Positions 15,158 to 21,998 of a stretch of 23,422 bases of DNA are shown one piece after another. The DNA lies in assembly GCA_031551765.1 (NCBI GenBank), contig JAVBNC010000003.1, positions 1 to 23,422 of the forward strand. Reading direction: 5' to 3'. The position numbers and the translations under genes were made by a program. How positions within the stretch are numbered: position 1 is the first letter of the stretch; each line of letters starts with the position of its first letter. Below the pieces are notes generated by a model, which was not told where the DNA came from, did not search any database, and was given only the letters and a program-made list of their open reading frames with translations. This stretch comes from JAVBNC01 sp031551765. GTDB taxonomy: Bacteria > Desulfobacterota > Desulfovibrionia > Desulfovibrionales > Desulfovibrionaceae.

Positions 15158-15757
15158 TTACGGTTTGGACAGGTCCTGTACCAGACGGGTGAGCGGGGTA
15201 CCGTCTTTCAGGGTAACTTTGGGGTTGATCTGCAAAAGCTTCTGCCACGCGGTGCGGGCATCGTCCTTGCGGCCCATGTCCAGCAGGGCGAAGCCCTTGT
15301 TCAACTGCGAATTCTGGTGAGAAGGGTTCACGGCTATCGCCTTGTCAAAGCATTCCACGGCCTTTTGCGGCTGGCCTTCGGCCAGGTACATGGTGCCCAT
15401 GTCCGTCAGCACGTCGGCGTTGCGGGGCTTGATGGCCAGGGCGCGTTCGTAGGCGGTGATGGCTTTCGTGTGCTGGTGGGTGTCGTAATAGAGGTTGCCA
15501 AGATCTATCCAGACCTCCGCCTTGCCGGGTTCCTGGCGGGAGTGCTCTTCCGCGTGGCGGATCTGCGCGGCTATTTCTTTGGGGACCTGCTGTTCCGCTG
15601 CCGCGCCCCCGCCGCCTCCGCCGTAGTGTTTCGTGACCAGGCTCCCGGCGTAGCCGCCCAGGAAAAAGGCCAACAGCGCGATAAAGGCGCAGACGCCTTT
15701 GCTGACCCCGCCGCCTCGCGCCGCTGTAGCGGCCTGCCGTGTTTTTTTCTGGCTCAT
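15158..15757 (-). CDS. Membrane-anchored tetratricopeptide repeat protein
   Basis: The product is 199 residues from ATG 15757, chosen because GGGGAG lies five bases upstream; a longer frame to 15832 lacks such a site. A basic N-terminus is followed by one membrane helix (about 20-41), a glycine run (46-51) and three TPR units (80-113, 114-147, 148-181), each with the W/L-G-Y-A-F/Y-A-P pattern. The domain most likely faces the periplasm and binds protein partners, similar in build to NrfG/CcmH-type TPR anchors and other Desulfovibrio TPR proteins. No cytochrome maturation gene is nearby, so the partner is unknown. It is divergent from the first DcuC gene. Confidence 0.85.
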   Translation of the reverse strand: MSQKKTRQAATAARGGGVSKGVCAFIALLAFFLGGYAGSLVTKHYGGGGGGAAAEQQVPKEIAAQIRHAEEHSRQEPGKAEVWIDLGNLYYDTHQHTKAITAYERALAIKPRNADVLTDMGTMYLAEGQPQKAVECFDKAIAVNPSHQNSQLNKGFALLDMGRKDDARTAWQKLLQINPKVTLKDGTPLTRLVQDLSKP

Positions 15758-15919
15758 GCATGCTCCCCGGCATGGCTCCTTTTCCGGGCGGCTTTGTTTT
15801 TGTGAAGCGGCCCGGCGGAGCGGTTCTGACAATGGATCGGGTATGAACTGTAGCGGCTAACTCGGAACCGCGCAAGAGCGCCGGGGCGGTTATAACCCGC
15901 TGAAAAAACGGAAATCCCG

Positions 15920-15948
15920 TTGACTCAGGACAGGGAAGCGGATAGAAT
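15920..15948 (+). promoter_or_regulatory. Promoter of the DcuC/M20 cluster
   Basis: TTGACT (15920-15925) and TAGAAT (15943-15948) are exactly 17 bases apart, each five of six to the sigma70 consensus. The transcript would start near 15955 and leave a leader of about 140 bases before ATG 16095. The leader holds a hairpin AGCCGCC/GGCGGCT (15979-16008). Confidence 0.7.
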
Positions 15949-16094
15949 TGTACGTACAGAGTAATGCACGCAGGGGCCAGCCGCCGTCTCTTTTTCCAGC
16001 AGGCGGCTTTCTGTCACATTTAGAACCGTGTTGTACGCGGGGCGTCCCACAGTGCGCCCGGCTGGCGGTACGCACATTCCTGAAGGAGGCGAAT

Positions 16095-17411
16095 ATGCCG
16101 GATTCCATACTGGTTTGGTTCGGAGTTGCAGTCATTATCGGGGTCGTCTATCTGCTGATCAAACAGTATGAAACCCGGCTGGTGCTGATAGGGGCGGGCC
16201 TTTTGATGTGCACCGCCGCGGGCAAGCCCATGCAGGCTTTTGCCGCCTTTGCCTCCCAAATGGTGGTGCCGGGCCTTATCCAGAGCATTCTTTCGGTTAT
16301 GGGCTTCGCCTACGTGATGAAACTGACCAAATGCGACGCGCACCTGGTCAACGTCATGGTGGGCGGGCTTTCCAAGGTGCGGATCATCATCGTGCCCATG
16401 GCCATGATCGTGACCTCTTTCATCAACATCTCCCTGTCCAGCGCGGCCGGCGTTTCCGCCGCCGTGGGCGCCATCCTCATCCCGCTGATGATTTCCCTGG
16501 GGGTGCGCCCGGCCATGGCCGCTTCCGCCATCATGGGCGGCACCTTCGGCAGCATGCTTTCCCCGGGCCTGTCCCACAACGCCTATATCGCCGCCAACCT
16601 GATGAAGACGACCGACGTCATGCAGGTTATCGCCGTGCACTACTGGGCGGATATCGTCGCCATTCTGGTGGGCGCGTTCACCCTGGCCGCTCTGGCCTTT
16701 TTCTTCAAAGAAGACCGCGGCTATGTGCCGGACGCGGACCACACCGTGACCAAGCTGGACAAGCCCAACATCTTCTACGCGCTGGTGCCCGTGGCCCCCG
16801 TGGTGCTGCTGGTGTTCAGCGCCTACATCAGCGGCAAGGCCGCGCCGGACTGGGGCAAGGCCCTGGTGGTGAGCATGCCTTGGCTGAAATCCATCAGCGT
16901 GCCCGCGGCCATGATGATGGGCGCCATTCTGGGCCTGGCCGTCACCCGCAGCAACCCCACCAACTGCACGAAGGAATTCTTTAACGGCATGGGCAGCGCG
17001 TACGGCGCGGTCATGGGCATTATCATCGCCGCCGGTATTTTCGTGGCGGGCATGAACGCCGTGGGCCTGGTGAAGGCCTTTATCGAACTGCTCAAGAACG
17101 CCGGGGACGTGGCCCGCTGGGCCGCCGCTTTCGGCCCCTTCTTTCTGGCCGTTATCTCCGGTTCCGGCGACGCCGCCACCCTGGCCTTTAACGGCGCCGT
17201 TTCCCCGCACGCCGAGCAGTTCGGTATGAGCGTGGCGCACATGTCCAGCCTGGCCACTCTGGCCGGCGCCCTGGGCCGCACCATGTCCCCGCTGGCGGGC
17301 GCGGCCATCATCTGCGCCGGTCTGGCCGGTGTCAGCCCCATTGAGATCACCAAGCGCCAGGCGCCGGGCATGGTCATCTGCCTGCTCATCGCGGTAATGA
17401 TGCTGCGCTGA
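16095..17411 (+). CDS. DcuC-family C4-dicarboxylate-type transporter, copy 1
   Basis: The product is a 438-residue multi-helix inner-membrane protein. ATG 16095 has a full AAGGAGG at 16083-16089; the frame stays open upstream but without a site. Blocks shared with E. coli DcuC include SSAAGVSAAVGAILIPLM in the first half and, near the end, the run GSGDAATLAFN, then GALGRTMSPLAGAAI and ISPFEV-like SPIEITKRQAPGM. E. coli DcuC exports succinate or takes up C4-dicarboxylates under anaerobic conditions. Pairing with an AbgA-like hydrolase suggests that this branch carries an amide-linked dicarboxylate. A terminator follows 10 bases after the stop codon, so the transporter should be made in excess of the hydrolase. 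Confidence 0.88.
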   Translation: MPDSILVWFGVAVIIGVVYLLIKQYETRLVLIGAGLLMCTAAGKPMQAFAAFASQMVVPGLIQSILSVMGFAYVMKLTKCDAHLVNVMVGGLSKVRIIIVPMAMIVTSFINISLSSAAGVSAAVGAILIPLMISLGVRPAMAASAIMGGTFGSMLSPGLSHNAYIAANLMKTTDVMQVIAVHYWADIVAILVGAFTLAALAFFFKEDRGYVPDADHTVTKLDKPNIFYALVPVAPVVLLVFSAYISGKAAPDWGKALVVSMPWLKSISVPAAMMMGAILGLAVTRSNPTNCTKEFFNGMGSAYGAVMGIIIAAGIFVAGMNAVGLVKAFIELLKNAGDVARWAAAFGPFFLAVISGSGDAATLAFNGAVSPHAEQFGMSVAHMSSLATLAGALGRTMSPLAGAAIICAGLAGVSPIEITKRQAPGMVICLLIAVMMLR

Positions 17412-17420
17412 GGCTTTTTC

Positions 17421-17454
17421 CGCCCTCTCTCCTCCGGAGAGAGGGCGTTTTTTT
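17421..17454 (+). terminator. Terminator between DcuC copy 1 and M20 copy 1
   Basis: A perfect 12-bp stem CGCCCTCTCTCC (17421-17432) with GGAGAGAGGGCG (17436-17447) and a three-base loop is followed by seven T. It ends only nine bases before the GGAGG ribosome site of the next gene. No promoter can fit between, so the hydrolase depends on read-through or processing. Confidence 0.9.
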
Positions 17455-17473
17455 ACGACCTTGGAGGTTCCGC

Positions 17474-18778
17474 ATGATCGACATCAGTAAAGAGATCGCC
17501 CGGCTGCTGCCCGGCATGATCGCCCGCCGCAGAGACCTGCACAAACATGCCGAAGCGGCCTGGACGGAGTTCCGCACCGCTTCCCTGGCGGCCAAGCGCA
17601 TGAAAGAGCTGGGCTACACCCTGACCATGGGTAAAGACGCCGTGGTCAAAGCGGAAATGATGGGCGCGCCTTCGGAAGCCGCCCTGAAAGAGCACCAGGA
17701 GCGGGCCGTCAAACAGGGCGCGGACCCGGAACTGGTCAAGCTGATGACCGGCGGTCTGACGGGTTTCTGGGCGGACATGCAGTGCGGCGGCGGCCCCGGC
17801 CCCCGTTTCGCCCTGCGCTTTGACCTGGACGCCAACGACGTGGTGGAAAGCGCGGACCCGGCCCACCGGCCCAGCAAAGAGGGCTTCGCCTCCATCAACA
17901 AGGGCGCCATGCACGCCTGCGGCCATGACGGGCATGTGGCTTCCGCCCTGGCCGTGGCGGAGGTTCTGGCCGGGATGAAGGACGAGCTGAAAGGTTCCAT
18001 CCGCATCATCTTCCAGGCGGCGGAAGAAGGCGTGCGCGGCGCTGGCCCCATGGTGGCCGCGGGCTGCGTCAAGGACGTGGACTATATCGTGGGCATGCAC
18101 ATCGGGTTCCAGGCCGCGAAAAAAGGCGACATCGTCTGCGGGGCCAAGGGTTTTCTGGCTACCACCAAGTGGGACGTGACCTTTACCGGCAAATCCGCCC
18201 ACGCGGGCGCGGCGCCCCAGGAAGGCAAAAACGCGCTTCTGGCCGCCTGCGCCGCCACTACCAACATGCACGCCATAGCCCGGAACGGCCAGGGCGTGAC
18301 CCGCATCACCGTGGGCCGCCTGGAAGGCGGGCAGGGCCGCAACGTCATCCCGCCCAACGCGTTCCTGGCCATGGAAACGCGCGGCGAGACCAGCGAGCTG
18401 GACGACTACATGACCCGCGAAGCCAGGCGCATCATCGAATCCGCCGCCGCCATGTGGGACTGCGGCCACGCCATTTCCGTCATGGGCGGCACCAAGAGCG
18501 GGGAGAGCACCCAGGCCATGGTGGAAAAGGTGGCGGAAATAGCCGGAACCATGTCCTGTTTCACCAATATCGTGGAAATGAAAGACTTCGGCGCCAGCGA
18601 AGACTACTCACACATGATGACCGCGGTGCAGCAGAACGGCGGCCAGGGCACCTACGTGCAGGTGGGCATAGACAAGACCGCCGGCCACCACAACGAGCGC
18701 TTCGACTTTGACGAGTCGGACCTGGCTCCGGCAGCGGAAGTGCTGGTGCGGCTGGTGCAGGCGTACATGAAAAAGTAG
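17474..18778 (+). CDS. AbgA-like M20 metallo-amidohydrolase, copy 1
   Basis: The product is 434 residues, close in length and sequence pattern to E. coli AbgA (p-aminobenzoyl-glutamate hydrolase subunit). ATG 17474 has GGAGG six bases upstream. Predicted di-metal ligands of the M20D group are C149 and H151 (HACGHDGH), E185 (with catalytic base E184 in AAEEG), H209 (MHIG) and H406 (GHHNERFDFDE). These match plant auxin-amide hydrolase ILL2 positions at a constant offset for the first four. The dimerisation domain lies about residues 225-330 and contains the run GKSAHAGAAPQEGKNALLAA. No signal peptide, so it is cytoplasmic. It hydrolyses an amide bond to an amino acid; the acyl part is unknown. 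E. coli needs AbgB as partner, absent here. Confidence 0.88.
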   Translation: MIDISKEIARLLPGMIARRRDLHKHAEAAWTEFRTASLAAKRMKELGYTLTMGKDAVVKAEMMGAPSEAALKEHQERAVKQGADPELVKLMTGGLTGFWADMQCGGGPGPRFALRFDLDANDVVESADPAHRPSKEGFASINKGAMHACGHDGHVASALAVAEVLAGMKDELKGSIRIIFQAAEEGVRGAGPMVAAGCVKDVDYIVGMHIGFQAAKKGDIVCGAKGFLATTKWDVTFTGKSAHAGAAPQEGKNALLAACAATTNMHAIARNGQGVTRITVGRLEGGQGRNVIPPNAFLAMETRGETSELDDYMTREARRIIESAAAMWDCGHAISVMGGTKSGESTQAMVEKVAEIAGTMSCFTNIVEMKDFGASEDYSHMMTAVQQNGGQGTYVQVGIDKTAGHHNERFDFDESDLAPAAEVLVRLVQAYMKK

Positions 18779-18800
18779 GGCCTCTCGACCCTGTTCCCAG

Positions 18801-18834
18801 GCTCCGGCGGATACGTTGTCCGCCGGAGCTTTTT
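18801..18834 (+). terminator. Terminator after M20 copy 1
   Basis: GCTCCGGCGGA (18801-18811) pairs with TCCGCCGGAGC (18819-18829), a perfect 11-bp stem with a seven-base loop, followed by five T. It ends the first transporter-hydrolase pair and implies a separate start for the second pair. A perfect TTGACA at 18866 follows, but with no clear -10. Confidence 0.88.
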
Positions 18835-18952
18835 GTTGGCGCGGACTCTTGGGGTTTTTGCCTGGTTGACAAAAAACACGGTTGCCTCAAGGCCCGCTCT
18901 GGCGTATCGTCGCCCCGTTTTGGGCGGCGCGGTATGCGCGGAAAATGAGTAA

Positions 18953-18988
18953 AAAACGCCTCCCGTTCCGTCGCGAAGGGAGCGTTTT
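18953..18988 (+). terminator. Terminator-like hairpin in the leader of DcuC copy 2
   Basis: AAAACGC-C-TCCC (18953-18964) pairs with GGGA-GCGTTTT (18978-18988) with one bulged C; the 3' strand itself supplies the T run. It lies about 85 bases before the gene start, after a smaller GC hairpin (CGCCC/GGGCG around 18911-18927). If transcription starts near 18900, this would be an attenuator of the second transporter. No known riboswitch class is recognised. Confidence 0.5.
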
Positions 18989-19073
18989 CTGCAGAATAGT
19001 TAAATATTTCACAAGCCGCGCGGCCGCAACGCCGCCGGGTCCGCTAGCAACCTGTTACCAGTGGGAGAAACGC

Positions 19074-20351
19074 ATGGAAAGCATACTGCTTTGGGTCGGC
19101 ATAGCCGTGGTGGTCGTCACCATCGTGCTTTTGGTCAAGGGATTTGAAACCAGGGTAGTGCTGCTCGCGGCCGGTTTTCTGATGGCCATTCTCGCGGGCA
19201 AGCCCATGCTGGCCTTCAACTCCTTTTCCAGCCGCATGGTATTCGGCGGGCTTATCGAGCCGATCCTCTCCGTCATGGGTTTCGCCTATGTCATGAAAGT
19301 GACCAAGTGCGACGCCCACCTCATCAACCTGCTGGCCCACGGCCTCAAGCGGGTGCGTATCATCCTCATCCCCGGCTCCGTGCTGGCGGCGGCTTTCATC
19401 AACGTTTCCCTCACCAGCGCGGCGGGCGTTTCAGCGGCCGTGGGTTCCATTCTCATTCCCATGCTCATCGCCACGGGTGTGCGGCCCGCGCTGGCCGCCG
19501 CGGCCGTGTTCGGCGGCACATTCGGCAGCTGCCTTTCCCCTGGCAATGCGCACAACGTGTTTATCGCCACCAAGCTGGTGAACCAGCCGGTCATGGACGT
19601 GGTGGCCGTCATGTTCTGGCCCACCATCACGGCCGTCATCATCAGCGCCGTGGCCCTGACCATAGTGGGCCTGGTGACCAAGGACGACCGGGGCTACGTG
19701 CCCGATGCCGACCACCGGGTGCCCCAGATCGAAAAGTCCAACATCTTCCTGTCAATCATCCCGGTGCTGCCCGTCGTTCTGCTGATGCTCGGCGCGAGCC
19801 AGCTGGGCGTGGAATACCCCTGGCTGCGTAAGATCCGCATTTCCCACGCCATGCTCATCGGCGCGTTCATCGGCATAGTGGCCACCCGCACCAACCCCAC
19901 CGTGGCCGTGCGCGAGTTCTTCAAGGGTACCGGCGACGTGTACGCCACGGTCATGGGCATCATCATCAGCGCCGCCGTGTTCGTGGGCGGTCTGCAGGCC
20001 TGCGGGGTCACGGATTCCTTCAACGCCATGCTCCGCTCCGCCGGGGACCTGGCCCGCTGGGCCGCCGCCTGGGGCCCCTTTGTGCTGGCCGTGATCATGG
20101 GTTCCGGCGACGCCGCCACCCTGGCCTTTAACGAGGCCGTTTCCCCGCACGCGCAGCAGTTCGGCATGACGGTCATGAACATGGGCTGCCTGGCCAACAT
20201 GGCCGGGGCGCTGGGCCGCACCATGTCCCCGCTTACCGGCGCGGTCATCGTGTGTTCCGGCATCGCGGGCGCCAGCACCATGGAAATAGCCAAGCGCACG
20301 GCCCCGGGTATGATTATCGCCGGGTTTGTGACCATGTTCATGCTTACGTAG
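19074..20351 (+). CDS. DcuC-family C4-dicarboxylate-type transporter, copy 2
   Basis: The product is 425 residues, a clear paralogue of the transporter at 16095, colinear along its length. ATG 19074 has GGGAG at 19063-19067; the frame is open further upstream but only into the leader. Shared blocks include SILSVMGFAYVMK-like ILSVMGFAYVMKVTKCDAHL, TSAAGVSAAVGSILIPML, and near the C-terminus the run GSGDAATLAFNEAVSPHA and GALGRTMSPLTGAVIV. At DNA level 34 bases (20100-20133) are identical to 17160-17193 in copy 1, including synonymous sites. Loops facing either side differ more than the helices, which may mean a changed substrate. It precedes M20 copy 2 by 126 bases without a terminator, so these two probably form one transcript. 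Confidence 0.88.
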   Translation: MESILLWVGIAVVVVTIVLLVKGFETRVVLLAAGFLMAILAGKPMLAFNSFSSRMVFGGLIEPILSVMGFAYVMKVTKCDAHLINLLAHGLKRVRIILIPGSVLAAAFINVSLTSAAGVSAAVGSILIPMLIATGVRPALAAAAVFGGTFGSCLSPGNAHNVFIATKLVNQPVMDVVAVMFWPTITAVIISAVALTIVGLVTKDDRGYVPDADHRVPQIEKSNIFLSIIPVLPVVLLMLGASQLGVEYPWLRKIRISHAMLIGAFIGIVATRTNPTVAVREFFKGTGDVYATVMGIIISAAVFVGGLQACGVTDSFNAMLRSAGDLARWAAAWGPFVLAVIMGSGDAATLAFNEAVSPHAQQFGMTVMNMGCLANMAGALGRTMSPLTGAVIVCSGIAGASTMEIAKRTAPGMIIAGFVTMFMLT

Positions 20352-20477
20352 GCTGTCTTTCAAACGCGCCGTTTGCTCCCTGGCGCGGAAGCGGAGTTTT
20401 TCCCGCCAGGGACAAAGGCCGTCCCTTTGCAGACAGGCCCGATCACGATTTATCTATATAAAGAAGAAGAGAACCGT
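20352..20477 (+). promoter_or_regulatory. Structured spacer between DcuC copy 2 and M20 copy 2
   Basis: TCCCTGGCG (20377-20385) pairs with CGCCAGGGA (20404-20412), and CAAAGG (20413-20418) with CCTTTG (20424-20429) directly after. No T tract, so neither is a terminator. AT-rich TTATCTATATAAAG at 20450-20463 stands out and may contain a -10 (with a weak TTGCAG at 20427) or simply open the ribosome site. The ribosome site for M20 copy 2 is the purine run GAAGAAGAGA. Confidence 0.45.
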
Positions 20478-21788
20478 ATGGACAACAACACGATCCACGA
20501 AAAAGTGAAGGCCCTGCTGCCCGCCATGGTCGCCACGCGGCGCAGCCTGCACGCCCACCCGGAAACCGGCTGGCTGGAATTCCGCACCGCCTCCCTCATT
20601 GCCAAGCGCATGCGGGAGCTGGGCTACACCCTGACCATGGGCGAGGCCGCCGTCAGCAAAAAAGAGATGATGGACGTGCCGTCCGACGCCGTCATCCGGG
20701 CCGCGCAGGAACGCGCCATAAGCGAAGGCGCGGACCCGGCCTTGGTCAAGCGCATGGACGGCGGCCTGACCGGCTTCTGGGCGGACCTGGAATGCGGCGG
20801 CGGAGACGGCCCCCGCTTTGCCCTGCGTTTTGACATCGATTCCAACGATGTGGTGGAAAGCGCGGACCCGGAACACCGGCCCAATAAAGAAGGGTTCGCC
20901 TCCAAGCACAAGGGCGCCATGCACGCCTGCGGCCACGACGGCCACGCGGCCGTGGGCCTGGCCGTGGCGGAACTTCTGGCGGGCATGAAAGACCAGTTCA
21001 AGGGCTCCATCCGTTTCATTTTCGAGCCGGGCGAGGAAGGCAGCCGGGGCGCGGCCCCCATGATCGCGGCGGGCTGCGTCAAGGGCGTGGACCTGATCGC
21101 GGGCCTGCACATCGGGTTCCAGGCCGCCCGGCAGGGCGACATCGTCTGCGGGGCCAAGGGCTTTCTGGCCACCACCAAGCTGAACGTTTCCTTCAGCGGC
21201 AAGTCCGCCCACGCGGGCGCGGCGCCCCAGGACGGCAAGAACGCCCTGCTGGCGGCCTGCGCGGCCACCACCAACCTGCACGCCATAGCCCGCCACGGCG
21301 ACGGCGCCACCCGCATCACCGTGGGCAAGCTGGAAGGCGGCCAGGGCCGCAACGTCATCCCGCCCAACGCCTTTATGGTCATGGAAACGCGCGGCTACAC
21401 CAGCGAGCTGGACGAGTATATGGTCAAGGAAGCCCGCCGCGTCATCCAGGCCGCCGCCGCCATGTGGGACTGCGGCGTGGAAATCGAATACGTGGGCGGC
21501 ACCAAACGCGGCGCCAGCAGCGAGGACATGGTGAAGAAGGTGCGGGAAATAGCCGAAACCATGCCCGCGTTCAGCAACATCATGGACATCAAGGACTTCG
21601 GCGCCACCGAGGACTTCTCGCACATGATGACCGTGGTCCAGCAAAGCGGCGGCACCGGCACCTATATCCAGGTGGGCACCAACCGCGCTTCCGGCCACCA
21701 CCACGAGCGCTTCGACTTTGACGAGGCGGACCTGGTCCCTTCGGCGGAAATCCTGGTGCGTCTGGTGCGGGAGTATCTCGGGAAGTAG
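20478..21788 (+). CDS. AbgA-like M20 metallo-amidohydrolase, copy 2
   Basis: The product is 436 residues, paralogue of the protein at 17474 and closest to it in the metal-site and dimerisation regions. ATG 20478 follows a GAAGAAGAGA stretch; earlier in-frame starts lie in the structured spacer. Predicted metal ligands are C151, H153, E187 (catalytic E186, in EPGEEG), H211 and H408 (GHHHERFDFDE). Exact DNA identity with copy 1 covers 26 bases at 21135-21160 (18125-18150), and with copy 3 covers 33 bases at 20559-20591 (22077-22109). So this middle copy shares recent sequence with both neighbours. It is cytoplasmic and expected to cleave an N-acyl or aminobenzoyl amino acid imported by the transporter just upstream. 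Confidence 0.88.
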   Translation: MDNNTIHEKVKALLPAMVATRRSLHAHPETGWLEFRTASLIAKRMRELGYTLTMGEAAVSKKEMMDVPSDAVIRAAQERAISEGADPALVKRMDGGLTGFWADLECGGGDGPRFALRFDIDSNDVVESADPEHRPNKEGFASKHKGAMHACGHDGHAAVGLAVAELLAGMKDQFKGSIRFIFEPGEEGSRGAAPMIAAGCVKGVDLIAGLHIGFQAARQGDIVCGAKGFLATTKLNVSFSGKSAHAGAAPQDGKNALLAACAATTNLHAIARHGDGATRITVGKLEGGQGRNVIPPNAFMVMETRGYTSELDEYMVKEARRVIQAAAAMWDCGVEIEYVGGTKRGASSEDMVKKVREIAETMPAFSNIMDIKDFGATEDFSHMMTVVQQSGGTGTYIQVGTNRASGHHHERFDFDEADLVPSAEILVRLVREYLGK

Positions 21789-21796
21789 CTTTTTTT

Positions 21797-21956
21797 AGTT
21801 GTCGAAGCCAATTAAGAATGAAAGCAGGGCTCGATGCGGCACGTCCTGTGCCGCCCCCTTCGGGCGTCGCCACGCTCCGTGCGCAACCGCCTCCTGCGGT
21901 TGCGAGATCCCTGCACCCGGCAGGGGGGTGCCCCCCCTGCAACCCGCGACAGGGTG
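21797..21956 (+). repeat. Dispersed intergenic repeat, copy 3 (first half)
   Basis: It starts nine bases after the M20 copy 2 stop. Parts are AGTTGTCGAAGCCAATTAA (21797-21815), hairpin GCGGCACGTCCTGTGCCGC (21836-21854), hairpin GCAACCGC-CTCCT-GCGGTTGC (21883-21903), a G/C hairpin (21920-21940) and ACAGGGTG. These follow the first half of copy 2 almost base for base, then the match stops before the terminator half. It sits inside the cluster and may cut or stabilise the transcript between the two hydrolases. Confidence 0.85.
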
Positions 21957-21998
21957 TGTGCCGTTTTTGAGGCTAACCAGATATATGGAGAAGAGAGT

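Noticed and set aside
16020..17240. 406-codon minus-strand frame opposite DcuC copy 1, with similar frames opposite the M20 genes
   Set aside because: His/Gly-rich shadow of well-supported genes; no initiation signals.
18866..18894. Perfect TTGACA as a promoter for DcuC copy 2
   Set aside because: At 17 bases spacing the -10 position reads AAGGCC; the nearest TATCGT is 33 bases away. Kept only as a remark.
19431..20363. Minus-strand frames inside DcuC copy 2
   Set aside because: They contain no recognisable domain and overlap a transporter with a clear paralogue and a ribosome site.
21797..21956. CRISPR-like array or phage attachment site in the repeat family
   Set aside because: Units are not regularly spaced, no spacers are seen, there are no cas or integrase genes, and copies lie at distant gene ends.
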